Positions 59,592-64,000 of a stretch of 64,000 nucleotides of DNA are shown here, piece after piece. The DNA lies in assembly GCF_024170005.1 (NCBI RefSeq), contig NZ_JALJXJ010000015.1:1-64000 (forward strand), given 5' to 3'. The first letter of the stretch is position 1. Each line of letters opens with the position of its first letter. The position numbers and the translations under genes are program-made. The notes under the pieces are model-generated. The model saw only the letters and a list, made by a program, of their open reading frames with translations. It searched no databases and had not been told where the DNA came from. Source of the stretch: Azospirillum lipoferum. Lineage in GTDB: Bacteria; Pseudomonadota; Alphaproteobacteria; Azospirillales; Azospirillaceae.

Positions 59592-60244
59592 GCCGCGCCC
59601 TTCCGTCCGGCGGGCAGTTCCCACAGGCAGCGTGGATCATAGGACAGCACCACCGCCAGCAGCACCGTCAAGGCGATGAAGGCCCACAGAGCCACCCCCG
59701 GCACCACCTGAGCCAGATGCGACAGCTTGATGAGGGAAACGAGCACCCCCAGCATCAGCACCTCGATCATGCCCCAGGGACGGATCTGCTGGATCAGCCG
59801 CAGCAGCGGCGCGAAATAGGCCGGCCGCCGACCGGCCAGCACCGCCGCCAGCAGAGCCGTCATGGCCAGCAGGTCGGCCAGGGGGGCGAGCAGACCGGTG
59901 GCGAACACCAGCACCGCCACCAACTGGCGATCCTCCCTCCAGAGGGTGAGGACGGCATCCAGCAGCGTGGCACTGCTGATGCTGCCCTGTACGCGCAGCT
60001 CCAGAATGGGACAGGCATTGGCCAGCAGGAAGGCGATCAGCGCCGCCATCACCAGCGCCAGCATCTGGTCCGGCCGCCAGTACGGCGCGCTTTGCAGGAC
60101 GGTGCCGCAGCGGACGCAGCGTGCCTTCTCCCCGGCCCGCAGCGGCACGCGGACATGCAGGCGGTCGCATTCCGGACAGGCGACCAGCCGGTCATCGGCA
60201 GGCCCTGCGGAAGCCGGCGGCGATGCTTCGGCTCCCGCGGTCAT
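59588..60244 (-). CDS. pqiA: PqiA family membrane protein, first half
   Basis: 218 aa. LVACPECDRLHVRVPLRAGE with KARCVRCGTVLQ forms the zinc-ribbon, and four membrane helices follow (MLALVMAALIAFLLANACPI, LVAVLVFATGLLAPLADLLA). It overlaps the TetR regulator 4 stop (ATGA at 60241-60244) and the second pqiA-like gene by four bases, so TetR-PqiA-PqiA-PqiB-PqiC are translated as one chain. The order matches a split PqiA, whose halves would assemble beside PqiB. Confidence 0.9.
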   Translation of the reverse strand: MTAGAEASPPASAGPADDRLVACPECDRLHVRVPLRAGEKARCVRCGTVLQSAPYWRPDQMLALVMAALIAFLLANACPILELRVQGSISSATLLDAVLTLWREDRQLVAVLVFATGLLAPLADLLAMTALLAAVLAGRRPAYFAPLLRLIQQIRPWGMIEVLMLGVLVSLIKLSHLAQVVPGVALWAFIALTVLLAVVLSYDPRCLWELPAGRKGAA

Positions 60245-60858
60245 GACGGATGCTTTCCGTCGCGGCCGTAGCCGGCGAGAAAGGCGCCGACAGCCCGGCC
60301 GACAGCTGCGATGATCTCGTCCTCCGCTGCCGGCTCCCGGACGCGCAACACCACCGGTTCGAACAATTCGGCGTCGAGCAGCGCCAGAAAATGAAGTGCC
60401 GCAACGGTGGGATCGGCGACACGCAGGCCTCCCGTCTCCATGACGGCCGTCAGGAAGCGGCCGATGTCCTCCGCCGCCCTCATCTTTCCGCGGGGATGAA
60501 GGAGCCGGCTGACCTCGGAACGTCCGGCTTCGGCGAACACCATGCGTGTCAGGCTCACCATGTCCGGCGAGAGGCGGACCTTCAGGTAACGCTCCCCATG
60601 CCGTTGCAGCGCTCCGCAGATGTCCGTCGTGTCCGCAAAATCCCCCAGCGGGGTGGCCACATGCCGGTCGATGATCCGGGCCATCACCTCGACGAACAGC
60701 TCGTCTTTCGACGGGAAGTAGCGGTAGAGCGTCTGTTTCGACGCGCCGAGCCGCTCAACGATGGCCGAGATCGAGGCTCCCTCATATCCGCGTTCGGTGA
60801 ATTCCAGCGTGGCGGCGTCGAGAATGGCGTCGCGCTTGGCTTCGGTCTTCCTGCGCAT
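60241..60858 (-). CDS. TetR family regulator 4, leader of the pqi operon
   Basis: 205 aa. AILDAATLEFTERGYEGASI, VERLGASKQTLYRYFPSKDE; C-terminal domain as in regulator 3 (ELFEPVVLRVREPAAEDEII). The first gene of the operon tetR-pqiA-pqiA-pqiB-pqiC. A GTAC palindrome lies 78 bases upstream and another at 61178 toward the DUF3141 gene, so it probably represses its own operon and the divergent hydrolase. Confidence 0.92.
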   Translation of the reverse strand: MRRKTEAKRDAILDAATLEFTERGYEGASISAIVERLGASKQTLYRYFPSKDELFVEVMARIIDRHVATPLGDFADTTDICGALQRHGERYLKVRLSPDMVSLTRMVFAEAGRSEVSRLLHPRGKMRAAEDIGRFLTAVMETGGLRVADPTVAALHFLALLDAELFEPVVLRVREPAAEDEIIAAVGRAVGAFLAGYGRDGKHPS

Positions 60859-60935
60859 GGGGTTGCCTTTTTGTGGACTTTCCGGTCGGGCGCGATGCGG
60901 TGCACGGGCTTGACCATGATTGCATCAAATATTAG

Positions 60936-60950
60936 ACCGTACCGTACGGT
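60936..60950. promoter_or_regulatory. TetR-type operator ACCGTAC-C-GTACGGT
   Basis: A perfect 15-base palindrome upstream of the tetR-pqi operon, followed on the minus strand by a TATTTGATG-like region that could serve as -10. Confidence 0.85.
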
Positions 60951-61023
60951 TTGACAAAGGAATTTGATTCGCCACCCAGTTGTGCCGAACGGTGCCGTGG
61001 CGCCGCCGAAGCCTCACGCCCGC

Positions 61024-61065
61024 CCGCAATGGTGGATGGCGGCGTTGTGCCATCCGCCATTGCGG
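61024..61065. repeat. 17-bp inverted repeat with 8-base loop
   Basis: CCGCAATGGTGGATGGC pairs with GCCATCCGCCATTGCGG with a single mismatch. It lies midway between two GTAC operators in the gap separating the tetR-pqi operon and the DUF3141 gene, so it may be a barrier for divergent transcripts or a further protein site. Confidence 0.65.
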
Positions 61066-61177
61066 TGCATCGCGTCAGGCGATGCGGGCCACGGTCTGCC
61101 GGCCGCCATATGAGGCCGGACGACCTTTAATGGACCGGTCGGTACGATTTCATTTGACGCCCGCCTCTCAAACTCAT

Positions 61178-61192
61178 ACCGTACGGTACGGT
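61178..61192. promoter_or_regulatory. TetR-type operator ACCGTAC-G-GTACGGT
   Basis: A third GTAC palindrome, perfect over 15 bases, 150 bases upstream of the DUF3141 gene. Same family as 55109 and 60936, so one regulator may join these promoters. Confidence 0.85.
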
Positions 61193-61342
61193 AAATGACG
61201 AGCCAAGCGCTGGACAGCACCCGCTGCGACGCTGCCGGAACGGCATTTCCTTCGAGAAATCAAGCAGGAACACAATGCGCCCGGAGTCCGCATATGCCGG
61301 ACATCCAAGCGCCTGCGCGCGGTCAGGGAATTGGAGACGATC

Positions 61343-63556
61343 ATGCTGGAACGTCATACGCAGCCCGAAACACTCACCGCCGGTCCACTGCAATCGCTTT
61401 GGCAAGTGGCCCTGCGTCCGTTGCAGGACGCCGTCGACTATGCCTGGGACGGGGCGCAACGATCCGTCCTGTTCTGGGACGTGATGCGCCGGCGGGGAAA
61501 CCAGTACCGGGCGCACGCAAGCCAGGATGCACCGCATGTGCTGCATTTCGCCGGCGAGGTCCTGATCGACGGCCGGACGCTGACACGTCCGGTGAATTAT
61601 GGTCTGGTGCGCGTCGACCCGCCGGCCGATGCGCCACCGACCGACCGGCGCGCCCGCCCGGTCGTCGTCGTCGATCCGCGGGCCGGCCACGGGCCGGGCA
61701 TCGCCGGCTTCAAGGCCGACAGCGAGATCGGCATGGCGCTGAAGGCCGGCCATCCCTGCTACTTCATCGGCTTCCTGCCCAACCCGGTACCCGGACAGAC
61801 GATCGGGGATGTGGCCGCCGCCGAGGCGGTGTTCCTGGAGGCGGTGATCGACCGCCACCCTGAAGCCGAGGGCAAGCCCTTCGTCATCGGCAATTGTCAG
61901 GCCGGCTGGGCGGTGCTGATGCTGGCGGCGCTGCGTCCGGAGCTGTTCGGCCCGATCCTGGTGGCGGGATCGCCCCTGTCCTATTGGGCCGGGGTGCATG
62001 GCCGCAATCCGATGCGCTATTCCGGCGGCCTGCTCGGCGGCAGCGCCTTGACCGCTCTCACCGGAGATCTCGGTGGCGGCGTGTTCGACGGGGCATGGCT
62101 GGTGCAGAACTTCGAGAACATGAACCCGGCGAACACCCTGTGGTCGAAGCCCTATGGTCTCTACGCCAAGGTGGACAGCGAGGAGGCGCGCTATCTGGAA
62201 TTCGAGCGCTGGTGGGGCGGCCATGTCCTGCTCAACGCCGGGGAGATGCAGTGGATCGTCGACAACCTGTTCGTCGGCAACCGCCTGTCCACCGCGCGGA
62301 TCGTCACCGGCTCCGGTGAGATGGTCGATCTGCGCAACATCCGCTCGCCGATTGTCTGCTTCTGCTCCGACGGCGACAACATCACCCCGCCGCAGCAGGC
62401 GTTGGGCTGGATCCTCGACCTCTATGCCGACGTCCGCGACATCCGTGCCCATGGGCAGACCATCGTCTACAGCGTCCATGCCAATGCCGGGCACCTCGGC
62501 ATCTTCGTGTCCGCCGCGGTGGCGCGGAAGGAATATGCGGAGTTCGTCCAGAACATCGACTTCATCGACTGCCTGCCGCCGGGCCTCTATGAGGCGGTGA
62601 TCCGGCCCCGTCCGGACGGGGCCGGTCCGGAGGTGGGCGATCACATCGTCAGCTTCGAGGAACGCACCCTCGACGACATCCGGGCGCTCGGCTGCAACAG
62701 TCCCGAGGACGACCGCGCCTTCGCCGCGGCGGCACGTCTGTCGGAGATCAACCTCGGCCTGTATCGCACAATCCTGCAGCCATGGGTGCGCCTGATGACG
62801 CTGGAGCCTCTGGCGGCTGCATCGCGCGCCCTGCACCCGTCACGCCTGCCCTACGAGATGGTGAACGACCGGACACCCGGCGCCGCGATGCTGGCAAGTG
62901 TCGCTGAAACGGTGCGCGAGCATCGCCGGCCCTGCGCGTCCGGCAACCCCTTCCTCGTGGCGCAGGAGCGGCTGTCCGACCTCATGGAGACGCTGCTTAA
63001 CACATGGCGTGACCGGCGCGACCGGACCGCGGAGGAGATGTTCTTCGCGATCTATGGATCACAGGCGATGCAGGCCGTGCTCGGCCTCCGCGGTGCGGCC
63101 GATTCCGCAGCGCGCCGCCCAGGCATCGATCCTGCGCATGAACGCTACGTGCGTGAACGCATCGACGACCTGCGCCGGCGGATCGCCGATGGCGGCCTGC
63201 GCGAAGCGGTGACACGCGCGGTCCTGTATGCCCTGGGGGCGACCGCAAGTGCCGACGAACGCACCTTTGCGATGATCCAGCGCCTGCGCGCCCGGGATCC
63301 GGAGAAGCAGACGCTGGACAGCTTCAAGGAAATGCTGCGCGAGCAGTTCTTCCAGCTGCTGATCGACGAGGAGCGCGCGGTCGATGCGATCGGTGCCATG
63401 CTGCCCTCCGATCCCGCCACCTGCAACGCGGCGTTCGAAACCGTGCGGCAGGTTGTCGATGCCGACGAATGCGACAGCCTGGAAAGGCGTCAACGGCTCG
63501 CCCGGCTTGAGCTGCTGTTCCGCAACCATCGAAACGGCCCCGCCAAGGCGGCGTGA
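61343..63556 (+). CDS. DUF3141 alpha/beta hydrolase (PHA-synthase-like)
   Basis: 737 aa. N-terminal helical segment (LWQVALRPLQDAVDYAWDGA), an alpha/beta-hydrolase core, and a C-terminal helical region of some 250 aa. The nucleophile elbow is IGNCQAGWAVLM, a Cys in the GxCxG context as in PhaC polyhydroxyalkanoate synthases; Asp in CFCSDGDNITPP and His in VHANAGHLGIF complete a likely triad. The reaction is unknown; PHA or acyl transfer chemistry is plausible but not shown. GGAG lies seven bases before the ATG at 61343. GTAC-type operator 150 bases upstream; a TetR gene follows. Confidence 0.85.
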   Translation: MLERHTQPETLTAGPLQSLWQVALRPLQDAVDYAWDGAQRSVLFWDVMRRRGNQYRAHASQDAPHVLHFAGEVLIDGRTLTRPVNYGLVRVDPPADAPPTDRRARPVVVVDPRAGHGPGIAGFKADSEIGMALKAGHPCYFIGFLPNPVPGQTIGDVAAAEAVFLEAVIDRHPEAEGKPFVIGNCQAGWAVLMLAALRPELFGPILVAGSPLSYWAGVHGRNPMRYSGGLLGGSALTALTGDLGGGVFDGAWLVQNFENMNPANTLWSKPYGLYAKVDSEEARYLEFERWWGGHVLLNAGEMQWIVDNLFVGNRLSTARIVTGSGEMVDLRNIRSPIVCFCSDGDNITPPQQALGWILDLYADVRDIRAHGQTIVYSVHANAGHLGIFVSAAVARKEYAEFVQNIDFIDCLPPGLYEAVIRPRPDGAGPEVGDHIVSFEERTLDDIRALGCNSPEDDRAFAAAARLSEINLGLYRTILQPWVRLMTLEPLAAASRALHPSRLPYEMVNDRTPGAAMLASVAETVREHRRPCASGNPFLVAQERLSDLMETLLNTWRDRRDRTAEEMFFAIYGSQAMQAVLGLRGAADSAARRPGIDPAHERYVRERIDDLRRRIADGGLREAVTRAVLYALGATASADERTFAMIQRLRARDPEKQTLDSFKEMLREQFFQLLIDEERAVDAIGAMLPSDPATCNAAFETVRQVVDADECDSLERRQRLARLELLFRNHRNGPAKAA

Positions 63557-63573
63557 CGGCGGGAGCGGCCCGG

Positions 63574-64000
63574 ATGACCATCGAAACCACCCCCCTCCCG
63601 GCCGGATGCGATCCCAGGACCGATCGCATCCTGGCCGCATCGGAGCGGCTGTTCCTGGAGCTTGGCTACACCGCGACCTCCATGAGTCTGGTGGCGCAGC
63701 GTGCGGCCGTATCGAAGACGACGCTCTACACCCGGTTTCCCTCGAAAGAGGAGCTGTTCGTGGCGACGATCCAGGCTGCTTGCCGGCGCTATGGAGCGGA
63801 CATCACTCCCGACAATGTGGCCGACCTGCCCCTGGAGGAGGCGCTTTACCGGGTCGGCCGGCGTCTCGTCGATCTGTTGTGGTCCCCGGACACCATCATG
63901 ATCCGCCAGTCGGTCCTGAGCGAGGCGTCGCGCATACCGCTGGTGGGACATCTCTATTGCCAGGCCGGACCGCAGCGGATCGTTTCCGCCCTGACCATCC
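63574..64000 (+). CDS. TetR family regulator 5, 3' end cut by the window
   Basis: The first 142 codons. RILAASERLFLELGYTATSM, VAQRAAVSKTTLYTRFPSKE is a TetR HTH; the visible C-terminal part (ADLPLEEALYRVGRRLVDLL, DTIMIRQSVLSEASRIPLVG) resembles AefR-type ligand domains. It begins 17 bases after the DUF3141 stop and is probably in its operon. Function of the inducer is unknown. Confidence 0.88.
   Translation, partial: MTIETTPLPAGCDPRTDRILAASERLFLELGYTATSMSLVAQRAAVSKTTLYTRFPSKEELFVATIQAACRRYGADITPDNVADLPLEEALYRVGRRLVDLLWSPDTIMIRQSVLSEASRIPLVGHLYCQAGPQRIVSALTI

Overview
The window is very GC-rich, coding-dense alphaproteobacterial DNA, most likely Azospirillum or a close Rhodospirillales relative. 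The strongest pointer is a PII protein at 21875-22213 that reads like Azospirillum GlnZ/GlnK. An acetate-type SLC5 hybrid kinase, a zinc-ribbon DinB, an AraC-type regulator beside pobA and many long antisense reading frames (a GC3 effect) fit this.

Left part (1-34.5 kb) is ordinary chromosome: the start of livH; alanine dehydrogenase with a divergent Lrp regulator; an HD hydrolase, dinB and a CrbS/CrbR-like two-component pair on the minus strand; small unknown genes; a LysE exporter; a REC/HD-GYP c-di-GMP phosphodiesterase; dapB; the zinc importer znuA / znuCB with a Zur-like palindrome between them; ftsK; a DapC-type aminotransferase; DUF2239; glnK/glnZ with a sigma-54-like promoter; a UbiH-family hydroxylase; lolA; an HdeD/DUF308 protein; a GST/HxlR pair sharing a perfect operator-like palindrome; two AraC regulators; LysE, DUF2000 and Lin0512 genes; pobA with a divergent AraC regulator; cysE; DUF3750.

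The middle (about 34.7-53.1 kb) is a plus-strand non-contractile (siphovirus-type) tail locus: tail terminator, tube, tail assembly chaperone with a canonical -1 frameshift site (G GGA AAC then TGA), a 2338-aa tape measure with an embedded lytic transglycosylase, distal tail proteins, a fibre with an Ala/Ser heptad stalk and Kelch-like repeats, and a GH108 endolysin. No terminase, portal, capsid, replication gene or intact integrase is present, only a C-terminal integrase relic on the right. It is either a decayed prophage or a domesticated F-type tailocin-like particle. It is the most interesting object in the window.

The right part (53.4-64 kb) is a cluster of five TetR regulators woven around a split PqiA-PqiA-PqiB-PqiC lipid-transport operon, a DUF3141 alpha/beta hydrolase and two tiny or secreted envelope proteins. 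Two operator families recur: AACGCGTTCA-type palindromes (53511, 56573) and GTAC-type 15-mers (55109, 60936, 61178). They suggest a small regulatory network for envelope or lipid stress.
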